Source of the DNA: Parus major
Taxonomy: Eukaryota; Chordata; Aves; Passeriformes; Paridae
Reading direction: 5' to 3'
Length of the DNA stretch: 64,000 bases
Assembly: GCF_001522545.3 (NCBI RefSeq)
Contig: NC_031783.1
Span: forward strand, 6,287,433 to 6,351,432
Below the pieces are notes generated by a model. That model was not told where the DNA came from, did no database searches, and saw only the letters and a list, made by a program, of their open reading frames with translations. The position numbers were made by a program, and so were the translations under genes. Positions 24,701 to 39,700 of the stretch are shown in pieces. Within the stretch, counting starts at the first letter, position 1. Every line of letters starts with the position of its first letter.

Positions 24701-27700
24701 CAATACTGCAGCTGCTCTCAGCCAGCAATTAAACCCCAGTTGCTCACTGTGTACACAGTACACACATTGTGTACACACCTTCCTTCTGAGATAGACATGC
24801 TAAACATGAGACAAGTCATTTTTAGTCATTAATTTGTTCTTCGAGTACATCTCTTAATATTGTCCCCTTGAGTAGTTTTTGGAGTAAATTATTTTGCTTC
24901 TTCCAAGAAGAAGCACATTCTTAAAGGAACATTTTTTCCCTAAAGCTATGAGTAGAAAGGAACACTTGGTTCAACTGTTTGTTATTGTTTTATTCTGCAT
25001 TTTAGGGCTTCTTTTCACAAATCAAATTCTTATTAATTACAAATTATTATTGAACAAAACAGACAATCATATCAGTAATACTGCTGTGAAAATAATGGAG
25101 CAAAAGACAGAACTTTGAAGTCTAGCAAGAGAATGGGTGTAGCCTTGGGAACAGCATCACATCTGTGACAATAAAGCCACAATTACAAGCAGAGGATGAA
25201 AATACAGATTTTTAATTGAATTATTTTTTTTCATGAGTCATCTCATGCTGACTCCTGGAGTAAGTTCAGTCAGAATCAAATTAAAGAGCAGATATTTTAA
25301 GTATTTATGCATTATTATCACATAAATTATTAGGAATGTTTCAATTCACTGAAACATTAATAACCCTGAAAACACCAAAGAAAACAATATATTTTTTTAC
25401 ATGGAAAATATATTTTAACACATATATATTAAAAATATACATTACACACATGTATATATAGATATATAGATATTTATGTAAATTAGTTTTTGCTTGGATA
25501 GAGTTAATTTTCTTTATCATTGGAGGTAGGCTGCCTTTTTAGATTTGTGATGAAAATGGTGTTGCTAACAAATTATATACAGATAAAAATAGCACATTAC
25601 TATTTGCTACAAATAGTTACAAAGTTATGGATTCCCTTCCTGAAATTAGGAAGTTTCAAGGTTAATGGTACTGTTTAAAAACTAATTTAATGGAAGTGGG
25701 TAACTACTGCAGTGAGATTGAAAACCACCAAATATATACAAAGGAAAACAAAACAATGCATTCAAAGAAAAGTAATGCAGATGACATTCACATCTATATT
25801 GCACAGCTGTAGAGAGAAAACAAATATTTTCTAGGATGATGACCTCAATGATCTTACATTATTCTGGGAAGATGAAATTAGAATCTTTTTACCTTGCCAC
25901 AGTGAAACTGTCAGGAGGCAAAAGCCGAGCAAGTTGAATGAAGATGTGATTAAGAGAAGCACAGAATCCACACCACTGTGCATAATACAGCAGCAAGACA
26001 TTCTGGAAAATGAAATGGAGAAGAGCTTGATTATCCACTGGAGGCAATCTGAAGAAAGGAGGACTAGTTTTCACACCATCTAGCATGGGAACTCTTGAAA
26101 TGTGAAAGAAAATTTTTTCCTAATATTAATGAACTTTATTATAAGTTATTCAATGCTGCTCTCTGACTACTGAGTTAACCCACAAAAATTCTTGGGGAAT
26201 TCTCTTTTCAAAAAGTCAAAATGAAAAGATTATTTAGTTTGGGATCATTCTTTTTAAGTGAAAATACACCAAACTTTATTACACTTCCCAAGACTCTTTT
26301 GCAATCTTAAATTCCTATATATCTACCATTAACTGTATACACTTCATATGGGGGGTAAAAATTATGTCCAGACTTCTGCTTTTTGCCTCTAACTGGCAAA
26401 GCAGGGGTTGGGGCTGCTGGAAACCAACTGGAGATACAGACATTCACTGCAGACTTGGAATGACAATGGATATTCCTCTCTATCGTGTATTTGACAAAAT
26501 CAAGGCAATTTAACTGTACTCAGGATGACATCAGTTTTCATGGCATGTAATTGGAAAGGTTCTGAATTCTGACAAAACACTGTATTTTATTTTACAAGTA
26601 AGAAAAGCATATCAATATTAAACACGCTCTCCCTAAATGTGTGCCATTATCTGCGAGGAAGGCACGCGCTGTCGAGTGACGCGATGTTACCTTGGCACTC
26701 AGGAACACGGTCTCATGAAAGGTGTTTGTAGTAACTTCAGTGACCACATGCTCTTCATCAAAATGGACTGAAGGGTCATCAACCAGATGCCTTTTCAAGG
26801 GACTGTAGAGAATACTGAAATTTTTTATGAAGTTCTCTGGAATGAAATTGATACACAACAAAGTTATTTCGGTTTTGCAGAGGTGATTTTGGCACTTTTT
26901 GCTTTAGAATTCAGAGGAACTTAGAGAAAATATAGACTAAAATCCGGTTTCATGCCATTAATTTCTGACAGTTTGGTATCAATTATTGAATAACCACAAC
27001 TGATGTGAAAACAGGATAAAGCTTCACTGTTTCTTTTTTATTTTGCTTGTCACTTGTCACACCAGATTTTAATCCTGTGTCAATGTGCCATAATAATTCT
27101 CTTCTCCTAACCACGCACCTGCTAAGTCATAAACAGTAACCTCTCCATTTTTTAACTTCTATATTATATTGAAAGGTTCCACTTAGTTCCACATTTATTT
27201 GTATTTTTTCTTCCATTCTTAATTACTTTCCCTGCAATTCTTTTATTCTGACCTTTAAATATCTGCTATTCTCATGCCAATATGACAAATCCCCTTTTGT
27301 CTACTGATGACCACCTTCCTCTTTGTTCCACATTCCCCTTAATCTTAAGATATTTAACAAGTAGCTGTCCACTGGTAATAATTTAAAATAAGCTCTAAAG
27401 CCCTCAACTACCTTCAGCTACAATACTCTGAGCCTGAACTATGTTCTCTAAATTACTACAAGGTACCTGCAATATCCTGCTTTTCAACTTGGATAAAGAA
27501 GTATTATTCTGTGCATTAAAAAATATAAGTATTTAATAATCAAGAAAAAAGGAAAAATATGAAAAACAATAATTGTTTGATCAAATAGAAACAACTCTGT
27601 GCTTGTATTTCCAGACAAAAGCTATGCCTAAGTAAAACTGGCACTTCTGTACAGGCATACAAAATACCGTATCATCAAGTTTATCTGAAATGCAAACAGC

Positions 27701-30700
27701 AGTACATTTAGTTCCTTATTTACTATTCAGCTTTCATTTCATTCTCATACCAGGCCAAAAGAGGCTTTTTTTCTTTTCAGAGCTCCAGATTTGGAATATC
27801 TCTGCATGGTTAAATAATAACTTAAAGGAAGGGGTTAATTAAAAGACATATTCTTGAATTTCTAGAAACCATTTCTAAAGAATGAGATCTGACAAGGGTA
27901 TTAAGCAACAATCTGTTTTGATATTATCAAATATTAAGATCTTAAGGAATTAAAACAAAACTAAAATACAAAACACAAAATCCAATCATAAACCAGAGAC
28001 TCCTTGATAAAACATGTAGAAGCAAAAGTTTTCTGGATGTTCAAATGATGGAACAGAAACGTACTGAATCCTACTCTGCAGAGAAACCCTCATCATGCTC
28101 AGGAAATCCTGTGACCTAAAACATGTTTGAGACAGAACGTACTGGGAGCACAAAGGGGAAGGAAATTCATATGTCATCATTAAGATCATTCTGATCTTAA
28201 TATTTCCTAAGTATCCTTTTATAGCCATTGAGGTTTCTGTTTGTTTTTCCAGAGTCTTTTCCTGGGGGTTGGGATAGAGACAGGATACAGGGCTGTGTGT
28301 GATCCTTAATAAGAACATGGCTATTTATTGTATGTTGTGAATATTTTTGTATTTAGATTTATGGAAAAAGGAAATGTAATTGGTGCAATAAGAATTACAG
28401 TGATGTATGTTCTTGAGCAATTTATTTTCATAGCTGAATTTTCTTCCATATTTACTTACATAGCTAACATTAAGAAACCCAGTATTTTCTGAAGGTAGAT
28501 TCAGTTTTGCACATCAGCATGACAGGCAAATGCACATGGTTAGGAATATTTTGTCTTATTCACAAACTTGCAGATAAATCAGAACTGCAATCCTTGGGTT
28601 GTTTTGTCGGGTCTGGTTTATTGGGGGATTTTTTTTGGGCTTTTTGTTTGTTTGTTTTTCTCCTCCAATTCAGACAGGAAATAACATTTGGCAGATTTGG
28701 TCACAACCACTTCAGAGCTCTCCCTTCTTACCTTGAAAACAGACACACTTTTCAAAATAAATTTTAAGCAATTTAAATTGGTTTCAGAGGACAAGAGGAT
28801 GGGGAAGTCTCTGCTGCTAAGTGGTCAGTATGTCCCAAAATTCTGTGATATTTTAGTACACAAAACAGCTGAGCAAACACCAGCACCACCTGTTGTTGCC
28901 AATAAAATCATTCATAAATGTTTACTTAACTACTAAATAGAATAAATTACAATTCACAATGTTAACTTCACAAAGTAGTCTCACTTTTCAAAATGGTACT
29001 AAGTTTTCAATTCCTGCTTAAAAACACAATTTTCTGAATGCAAGCATTTGTACAATGAATACTGTACCCAAGGTAGGTCCAACAAGTGACTGATTCTGGT
29101 CCAGGACATAGTGCACTTCCTCTTTCAGGTCAACAATGGCAGCAAATTCCTTAAGATGAGTAGATCTTGATGCTCCTAGTCTCTCTGCATATATCCAAAA
29201 AAGATTTGAGTCCAGTAGATAGAGATTCAAGGTTTTGTTGGTCCTGCAGCTCAGACCAGTAATGTTCATGCTACTGATATTAAGGTCAGGAATAAAACAA
29301 TTCCTATCCTCAATGTGAGGAATAGAAAATTGAGTGTTATCTTTCTTCCCATGGGAAGAAAATGCTACTTTGGGGGTCTGAAAGATGGTCTTCTCAGAAC
29401 TAATGAAACTTAAAAAATGCCTGTTTACTGTCCTGCAACATGCAGTGTAATAGCTAAAGGGACTATAGAAACTTAAGAAATTGCTGCATTCTATGGTATT
29501 TGATATTACTTGAAAAAAGGTATGTTCCTGGAGGTAGAAAGAGTCCAAAGCTGCTTCTATCTCTAAAAAGTTACAGTGTGGCACATGGACTTTATTTGGT
29601 TTGACACCAAGAGTCTGGTTAACACAGAGCTCACAGACATTGTGAGTTCTGGAGATCGAGTGCCACTGTGGAAGCACCACTGTGTTACAGCACGGGTACT
29701 TGGCTATGGGAAATGTTTCGGAGAACTTCAGATGTGCATCTGTTACAGAGGAATCAAAAGCTGGTGAATCAGAGTCTCCTACATGCTGAAGATCTGGCTC
29801 AGCTGCCTGGCTTTTATTACACTTGTGGTATTCCAAGGCCACTTTGGTAATCTATGGGGGGAACAAAAGAAAGAGAAAAAAATCAAGATTAACTGTACAT
29901 AGTTCACCCAAATGCAGTTATCTGTTGCAGGTTTAACAACATGATATGTAATTAGAGATGGAATTTCAGAAACATGAAGCTGACTAATCTTTAATCTTTG
30001 TTCTTTCAAAAAATTACAGGGGGCTCTGACGCAACAACAAAGTTAAATTTTCAGACATTCCACCATATAAACATTGACTATATAGAACAATGTCACTTTA
30101 AAATATTATTCAGTTCACCACACTGATTGCAAGGTCCTCTATTCAACATATTAACTACAGTGCAATAACACTGCATTTTATGGCTACACCCCGCTACATG
30201 CGGCATTACTGAGTAGAGGTTCTTGAATTTCTGTCTTTTTCTAATAGGAGGAGAAAATAAATGAAAGCATTCCCATATGAGAATGGAATAGAGATTTCTT
30301 CTGGCATAGGTGGTGCACAGATTTTGTAAAATCACTAAGAGTGTTGAAGCACTCTGTATTCTCCTAGCCATGGGCATATAGCTGTAATACCCTAAATGTA
30401 CTCTGCACATCGTAACTTACTGGGAGAAAAAAGAAAACAGGGAAAAAAAACAACCTGTCCCTCCATGCAAACATTCCTATGCTACATCACCAGTTTCCTT
30501 TTCATAACCAAGGGTAAACAAGCAGAGAAAAAGGCACATGTATGGACTTATACACCCTTTCTGGGAGACAACAGAATACGCAAGAAAAATAAAAGAGGAA
30601 GTTTCCTATCATCCTTATTAACACACTAAACAAAATACAGAACATATACACACTGCTTACAGGAGAACACTTTGACAGAAACCGTTAAAATTATCAAAGG

Positions 30701-33700
30701 GATGTTGAAATGTCACATCCAGGAGCATTGTTGTGTCACAGGACCATCAGTATTAACATGTGATCTACAGCAACACTTTGTTACAGTCTTTTAAAACTGT
30801 TAGAAGTTTTCATCCTGAAAATGCTTAAAACTGAATACTTGAAAAAACTTGGCCCCTCACACTATAACCTAGCCTGGAGACTTGGACTACCTAGAGAAAG
30901 CTGGGAAGAGATTATGAACAGAAAACCAGATATGCAGTAAGAAATCTCATTTCAGTGAGCTGTTATCAGAAAAAAAAACTGCTGTGAGATCTTTCAACAT
31001 TCAACTTGAGAGCCTTGTTCTCGGCAGCTGCGTTACAGTCAAGTGGTTTCATTTCTTGATGAAACCCACAGGATGGCTGCAGTAAACAGCTCTTCCCAGG
31101 GCAAACAAGTTGCATAATATCTCTCTGTCAAAGTGAAGCTATACAAGGACAACTGGAATATTCTGTATCTCATTTCACATTTTAATAAACACTGTTATTT
31201 AGTAGAATGAAATCTGAAATGGAACATCAACCTTATGCTGCACTGATTTGATAGAAGTAAGTGGTACCTGTTACTAGAATGTTTCATTTGTGACAAGCAC
31301 CACTGAATAAAGCCTGCCAAACAGAAGACAAGTTACTACAAGAGTGATGGCAGTTCTTTTCTAGGCATAGATTTCCCCAACCCTATTTCATAGCAGTCTA
31401 GTGTACCTTTTATTGTGTCTTTTTAATTTGGCTGAATAGTGTATAAGAAGTGACTTTCATTTTTTCCTTATTGTTTCCGACACTGCAATATTAACTATGC
31501 CTCCTTTTGGAAACTACATATTCCAGGACACAGATGCCAATGTAAGTAAGTCAGCACTGTCACAAGCTCAGCCCTACTTTTGGTCTTTCATGGATGCTTG
31601 TCTGTTCCACACTGCTCAGTGCTATGTGATCACACTGGGATGTGCAGCTTTGTGTTATACCAAATGTGATGATGGATTCCAGCTGAAAAATAGCCCAGGG
31701 ACAAAAAACTAGTTTTCAGCCAAGTTAGTTTCCCTATCTCATTTCTGCACAGCTTCAGAAACTCTTGTCCTGGAGAGCTGAGAGGAAAAGAAAATTGGAA
31801 GGTGACTAAGGAATACACAGAATATAACAATCATATTGGCTCTGAGTAGTTCAATTGGACTGTGTTTCAAATAACACTGGTTTTATAAAAGATCCATTCT
31901 TCCTTGCACAAGCACCTCTGGAAAGACAGGAAAGGAGAAATAGAATGGGGTGGACAAAATACACAAGCCTTCAGTTCCAGTTAGCAAAGATCTGCATCTC
32001 CTACGCTACACTCACCACAAAAAGGAGGAGGTTAAGGAAGAGTTAGATGCTTGTTCTAAGCAGCTGTTGAGTGAGACAAAGGCATGTTGTGTGCAATGCA
32101 ATACAATGTGTAAGGGAGTTATGGTAAGTTATGGAAAGTGGTTTTAAACAAAACCAGATACTTGGAACAGTGAGATAAAATGAGGTATCTGTCACAATTA
32201 AGCTCAGACCCCTGAATATAGCTCTCAAGTTTTAGTATTTTTGAAGTAAAAAAAATTATTTCACTTACGTCATCTAAAAGAGGATGAATTTCTGCTAAGG
32301 GATTATAAGGTATAAATATAAGAAGTGCTGGTCCTTTCTTCAGCTCATTGTTTAGAAGAAGGCTTTTCCCACCGTGTGGTCTCAGCCAGCGTATGAGCAT
32401 CTCCCGATTTTCCAGAGCCCACTTGCAAATGTTCTCAGCAGTGAAGTTCATGATGTCTTTTGGATAGATCTTGGAGGGGGAAAAATAGTTTTGTCCTCAC
32501 TTGATTTAGTAACTAATGCAGTTCTTCAGTATGGCATGCTTTGTTACTGTAGTGACTAGAACTCTCTAAATGTAATAGGTGTCAGCAAACTTCAGCATTT
32601 CATACACCCTTTCCCTTTGGGAAAGCTTTCCAAATGCTAATCAGACTACAGTAACATCAACAAGCAAAAAGGATTCTACCAGGGTAGCTCCTCTTTATTT
32701 TACTACATCTTTATAATCTTGACTTTTCTCAAAAGCACAAATTTTCTTTGTAAGTGAAAGAGCTCTAAGCTGGTATCATCATATAGTTTAATTTATGGAA
32801 TATTAGAACATTTTCCCCACTATTCAGTCACTATATTAACTCATTTTAAATTAGCCTTTTAAGACTCAAACATCAAGGCTGCATTTAAAACTGGTACTTT
32901 TCATTCCTGAATACAAAGAAAAGAAATATATAATAAAAGGCTGCTCACAGATTCTAGGATCAATTTTAATATATTAAGGTACATTTATCTTAAATAATTA
33001 GCATTAAAAAAGTAATTTTTATGTATTTTATGTTATTTCAGCCAGAATATCCCTGTTTTCCCTAGTCTCAATTGATTAAAATACACATCACAATACCTAT
33101 CTTCACAGAGTTTACACTCATGGTGCCAGTGTGGGCAGGTAGTGTCTCTATACCAAATAGAAAAATCTGAAAGTTAGTATTTTCAGCCTTAACTTTTCAA
33201 AAAGCAGGGCACATGGATTAAGAGTTATTATAAATTCAATTAATTTAATTTGTGTGATTTTTTTTAAATCAGTGGCATGTTATACCTTTAAGTCAAAATG
33301 GAAGTTTTCACTGTTCCTACTATCTCCCCACAAAATCTTTGTCCATATCCTCAAGTAGTTTTCTAATTGTGATCCCTGATCATCCCAGTACCAAATCAGA
33401 GTCCCTACAGAACAGAGCAATACTCACAAGAGATGTGTTGGCATGTCTGTGCAAATACACACTGCCAGAGTCCACCAGGGAGATCTCCTCTGCCACACGT
33501 TTATCCGTGACCACTCCAAAGCGGATCGTCCCAAGGTAATCTGAAAGGGCACATTTGCAATCTTTGAACACAATCACACACTCTAAACTCCTCTGGGACA
33601 CCACCCTCAAACACCACAATACACAACAGTGCTGTGTAAAGGCATAGAATTCTGTGAAGAGGGACTACCAATAGTAATGATTCAGGCAGAAGAAAGATGG

Positions 33701-36700
33701 CAAGAAGCACGAACGTGTTCCCCTTCTGCACTCCAGGTACAGAGTCCTGTCTATGTAACCTCAATTGTCCAAATTCTCCATTTGCTAAGGAAATACAGAA
33801 TCTGGTAGCACAGATGTACCTTGCTGTTGTTTATGGCACCTTAAAAGCCAAGATGATACATGTAAGGGAAAGGCATGAACATTGTTTAAGGGATGTACAT
33901 TTACAGTAAATATGTATTATTTATAAATATATATTCTACATTTATAAATATGTACACATAAAGACAGACTGCTTATCTTTATGTTGCAAAGAACTAATAC
34001 AACATACAAATGTGAAAATTACAGAATAAAATATAGAACAGGCTCTTTATCACACCAGTGGCACACTAAAAAATAAGAATGAGTAAGTAGGAATAAGAAA
34101 AAGTAAGTATGAATCTCCTTCATTTGCTGACAGGAAGAAATATTCATAAAACATGTTCATTTTTAACTTTAATAAAGGTTTATCCTAAATTCATGACCCA
34201 AAAAGGAGGTATTAATCATCACAAAATTTGCAGGTTTAAACACAAACAAGAGGGTTTGTATTTTAGATTATCAGTGCAAAAGAAGAGGGGGAGAAAAGCC
34301 TTCTCAGGCTGCCTCGCGGCAGCTCTGTAACCCCACCCAAGACAGCATCACTGAATTCAGTTACCAAGGGCTGACACAGCCCAGTCCATCCCAATGCCTC
34401 TGACACTGCACAAAGACTCCTGAATTCACATTAAACAAGTCTGAGTCTGATCCTGGATGGGCTGCAGCTACATATGTGGGGCTTTGAGGGAACTCGATCC
34501 TGGTGCATCATATCGTAAACTTTTTATGTAAGCAATCCTTAACTATAATGAGACAGGCGCACAGCACAGTTAGATCAACACCAAGAAACACTCAGAAGGG
34601 ATTAATTCCTCAGTTACAAAATATTGCAAAAAACAAGTGAAGCACTTAGACATAACTCATTCACAGACACCTTAAATTATGAAAATGAAGCTTTTACCTT
34701 TCTTTAATGAATGTAATGCTGATGTGAAGAATGTTAAATAACCAGGCGGTTGAGGTGAAGCATTGAACTCAAAAAATCCCACAACTCCAGGCTGAAAAAA
34801 TAAGAATTAGAGTTAATTAAGCTGTTTTCAAGTATAAATACCTGGAACTACAGTAAGCACAACAGACTCTTAAAAGACAACAATGTTTACTGAAGAGCAG
34901 TCACTTTATGCTGCAACAAAAATTTTAATATTAAAAGACTGAATCGAAATCAGTTCTCATTCAAAGAATGAAGCTGTCATTCAAAAGCTTGTGTAAGAGA
35001 CAAGGGCTTTATGGATGCTACATTTCTAATGGTGTGCTTCCCATGTTGAACTTCACCAAAAACAATTAATATTGGCTTTGCAACTATATTTTGAACCAGT
35101 TCCAGCACCCTGATAAGAACCATCAGCAGCATAAAGATTTCTTTTAGAACTGAAATATCAGATGTAATTTATCAGAGTATAAAGGATGTAAGCAGTAACA
35201 CTTTAACTATGTTGCACATAATTAGTATTTACCTATGAATTCACACATTTTGTGTGTGAATACTTGAACTGCTAAGGTAAGTGATTATCCCATCTTTAAG
35301 CTACAGTCACTGTAAATCCTTTCAGTATATCCTGCAAGAGTCAGTGAGAGACCAACTACACAAAAATCTTGAGAACTCCATATCCCATCTGCATATCCAT
35401 AAAGCTCTTCAAATTGCCAGGTAGACAATTCCAAATTTAAAAGACTCATCCTAGAACAGATCTACTGATTCTTCCAGGTGAATGACTTCCTATTAAATTC
35501 AGGAGAGAATGTGGGAGAAGCTGGTTTGGAAAAGAGGTACACACTCTAGATTTTTCTTGTACCAGTATTTCAGTTAAGCTTCGACTTTAAAATTTTCAAA
35601 ATATAATCAATTAAAAATTACTAATAATTACGTTTTTGACTCATCACTCAAATGGGCTTAATAAACTTTCAGGACAAAATAAGTTATGGTATTTTGTTAT
35701 TTGGTGTTATTTCTCAGCTCCACCAGTGCATACAGAAGGCATTTAACACACAAAGCAAGAGCACTCCATGGACTGTTGTGGAACAGAAGATTCCAGACTC
35801 ACCTGGCACCCATTTGTGTGGCAAATACATCCTCACAAGGATTTTCATCTGGTACACAGAAGCTGCTTTTTTTTTTTTTTTTTTTTTTTTTTAGTTCTAC
35901 ATGTAAATTTTTTATTTCTTTTTGGAACATACATTTTACCTGTTATTATTAATTCAGTTATTCGTATCAGCCTAACACACTGATTTAATTCAGTATGAAT
36001 TAGCAACCTGAAGATGTTCACCAATAACAACATTGCCCATTCCAGCTCATGAAGTCTCTTGTTAGGCAAGAATTCTATTTCATGGATGAATGCTAAGCAT
36101 AAAACACCTCGCACAAGGCTCTTCATGAGGTACCCCAAGAAAATAATCAATAATAAAATTGAGTTACAAGCAATTCAACTGAACCAAAATAAAGACACAG
36201 ATAAAATTTCAGCTTCCCATTTCCTAGGACCATTTTTGAATACTAATCCTGTACCAAGTGAATTTAGGACACCGAACAGAGAATGAAAGGAGAGTCAAAA
36301 GTGACAGTAAGATGTGGCAAGAAGCCAGAAGTCAGATGCAGGAGTATTTATAATGTTATTTAAAAGTTAACATTCTGATTCAGACTGCCAGTTCTGCTTT
36401 ACACTAACAGAAGCTTAAGATCTCTATATTGTGAATAATGTTTCCCAAAGAAAATTTCTGTAAAGTGTTTTTTTCAATTAAAAAAAGCTGTATTTGAAGA
36501 ATATATGCTACTATATACTGATATATACTATATATACTAGTATTTACTAATGCTCTATGCTTAGTAAGTAATCTGGTTAATTAATGACCTTTTAATCAGC
36601 ATCCCACACCAGTTAAAGTTTTTGCCCTGTTACAGGGTGAAATTATACATATGAGGAATGGGACTAAAAGACTGTATTTCTTCTCAAGTACCAAGAAAGT

Positions 36701-39700
36701 TTTCCTGTCTGTAAGAATGAAGTTTCTAACAAGACTGAATGCTTCCAGGTATTGCAACTAAAAATTCCTGCTTTGTACAAGTGAGGTTCAAGTCTCACAG
36801 AAGAGGTATCTCAACATGAGCAAGAGGTTCTCAGTCTGGAAAACAAGTAGGCCAAGAAGAGCTGGACAGCAACAACTCCCACCTTCTTTCATGTAAGCCC
36901 CTCCAAAACTCAGTAATACCTGCCAGCAAACAGTTTAGGAGGATGTCTATATCCAGTCTGTATCACTGTGCTTGTTTAACTTAGATCTTCCTTAACATTC
37001 CAAAATTATAACTGCTCTCCAAATGGCACGTTTTCCTTGTTCTCATAAATCAATGCTTATCTAGTTTTACACTAATATCATTCCACAAGCCCAAAGAAAC
37101 CAACCTTAAATAGAATCAGAGAATACAGGAGCTCAACTTTGGAGCCTCAGCCAGACTTTTTTTCCATGGGGATTGAGCGCCCTCTAGTGACAGCAACACG
37201 GCATGTCAGGACAGTCGTGATTAGGTCGAGGAACGAACAAAAGGCCAACACCACTGTTCTTACACTTAACTGGATTCTGTTCATCAGTATTTCTTCTCGT
37301 TTGCAGAACTTATTTGCTATCAGAACACAGGTCTGAAAATTAGACAATGATGATGACAAATCTTTCGAATTATTTTCAGCTTGAAATTAATTAGCTTTTC
37401 AGTGAAACCACAAAAACATGATCCACCAGCACACAGTGGCCAAAGTGCCCAATAGCAATCCATGACAGTCTTTTGTCCTTTCCCTTCTGCTAAAAATTAG
37501 TACTTCTAACACAGAGAAGATCAAAAGTCAATGGAAGACACTAGCCAAGGGTCTCAGAATAGCAACTAGTTTGTGCCATACAGGTCCCAACTTCCCACAA
37601 TTTAGTCTATTTCCCAAACTTTCTCACTTCTTAAACACAGGTCTAACCCCTAGATTATATCTTCTCCTACAAAAGGCATCGATTTCTCAGCTCACATAGA
37701 AAGCATTGTAAAACATTCACATTTCTAACTGAAGTGATTAAACAACCTATTTATTTCTAGTTAAAAACAAACTTTTCCATTGTGTCTATGGTTTTCTCTG
37801 CATCCATCTTCATAAACAATTTTGTTTCTTTCATCTTGTAACTTTACAGAGACAAGAAAGACACTGAGCACCAGGAGCCCTGCTCTGGCACAGAACCTCA
37901 GGCACGAATGACTGTGGGGCAACACAGCAGAACAGCCTCTGTTCTTGGGCCATTTCAGAATAAAAAGAACCAACAAATGCTGAATATAAACAGTAACTCA
38001 GCACTTGGAGCCACAGAATTTCAAGCACAGGAAGGAGGAAAGCTTGAATGCAGAAACAAAAAGTATCTCTTCAACTTCAAAGCAGTATTTAAAAATACTT
38101 TCTGCTGCCCCCTAAATTTGTTTTCTATCTTAGTCTTCTTGTGGTGGAAGTGCACCTCTTACTGTAAAGCAAATTTAAGCTTAATGACAATATGCTCATT
38201 AGTTACTTTCTGCGGTCTACCATGAAATAACATAACACAAACCAAAAACCAAGCATAACTTTCTTCAAATCTCTGTAAGAGGCAAAGAAATGTTTTAGAA
38301 TTTTAGAACAGCGAAACTGAAGCAATGGAAGGACAAGAGAATTGCTTGTGTTCTGTTTATTCAGCACCAGAGACATGCCATAACTCACTACTCCCAACTC
38401 ACAGTCCCTGCTTAAAACACAGGAAAACCAAACCCAGTAGTAATTCCTGGCATGAACAGCACAGCACCTGCCCAAGGGAACTCCCAGTGTGTGTCCCCTA
38501 CGCTGTGGCAGCTGCCACTGAACAGCACAGGCCGTGCTCCATCCTGCAGCAGAACCCAGCACTGCAACGTGCACCACTCACACAGCATCTGCTCCAGCCC
38601 CAGACACTGGAGGATCCCTCCCATGTAGTGCCCACAGCACTTATCTGTCTGTCAAGTTTCCCACACTGCTCTAACAGCTTGGGCTTTAGTAAGATTACGG
38701 TACTTCTGCCATGTGCACTACAAGAATGAACAGTTATAAAGGGATTTTAAATGTCTCTGTTGTAAGCATGGTTTGTCTAACTAAAGTTATTATTCCACCA
38801 GTATTGGTACCAATCTTGGCACCCCTGAACACAGGAGACAAAATGAATAAAACACCATGTACAAGTAGATTAAAATCAAGTTATTGCATACAAAGTGATT
38901 AAGAGCTCTTGCCTCAAACTTTGGTTGAACAAATGGTTTTACATTTGTTTTCACTTAAAAGACATCCTACTAGAAAAGATACTATCCTTTAAAAATTAAA
39001 GTAATGATTATGTATTTCTCGAATGCTGCCCCAACTTAGACTGCAAGATTTTTGTGAAAAGATTTCTCCCTTCTTTCCTGTTTGTATGTAACAGGTTGGT
39101 GAGGTAATAACTTTGACTGTTGTCTCTACATACTAAAGTAATATAAATTAAAAGCATCACTAAATCATAATATTAACTATACAGGGAACCAACATTATGA
39201 ATTTGTCATTTCATATTCTTATGATTCTAATAAATTTGTAGGGCACTGATTTCAGGATCCTGAAAATAAACTAGTACTTTGGAGCAGATCAAATTTAATC
39301 CTTACACAAGTAAAACTCTTTCTGAACCACAGTGGTAAAGCTAGAGAAGAGAGACAAGTACCTCATAATTTGAGAGGAAATCTAGTAATTTTGATCGAGA
39401 CGAGATGTAGAGTAGTGGTGTCATCACCCGGCGAACAAACTTTTCAATATAAACAGCACTCATAGGGCCTTTGTATTCAATTGGTCCAAAACTAGTACCA
39501 AAAAAAATAATAGAACATTAAGACTTAAATTAACAGTAGAGACTCCCTCCTGGGGGTGGCAGATAGGAGTTACATAGACAGAATGCTCAGCCTCTAGGGA
39601 ATTGCTCTCTGTGTTTTATCAGTGGCTTGTGTGACTGATGAAGGAGTTGTGTTACCCGAGGGAACCACCAGAGTATTTGTGGAAGGGGCAGTGTTGGTGA

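Noticed and set aside
24745..24785. GTGTACACAGTACACAC-like self-complementary stretch.
   Set aside because: Short alternating purine-pyrimidine sequence in an intron; no further support.
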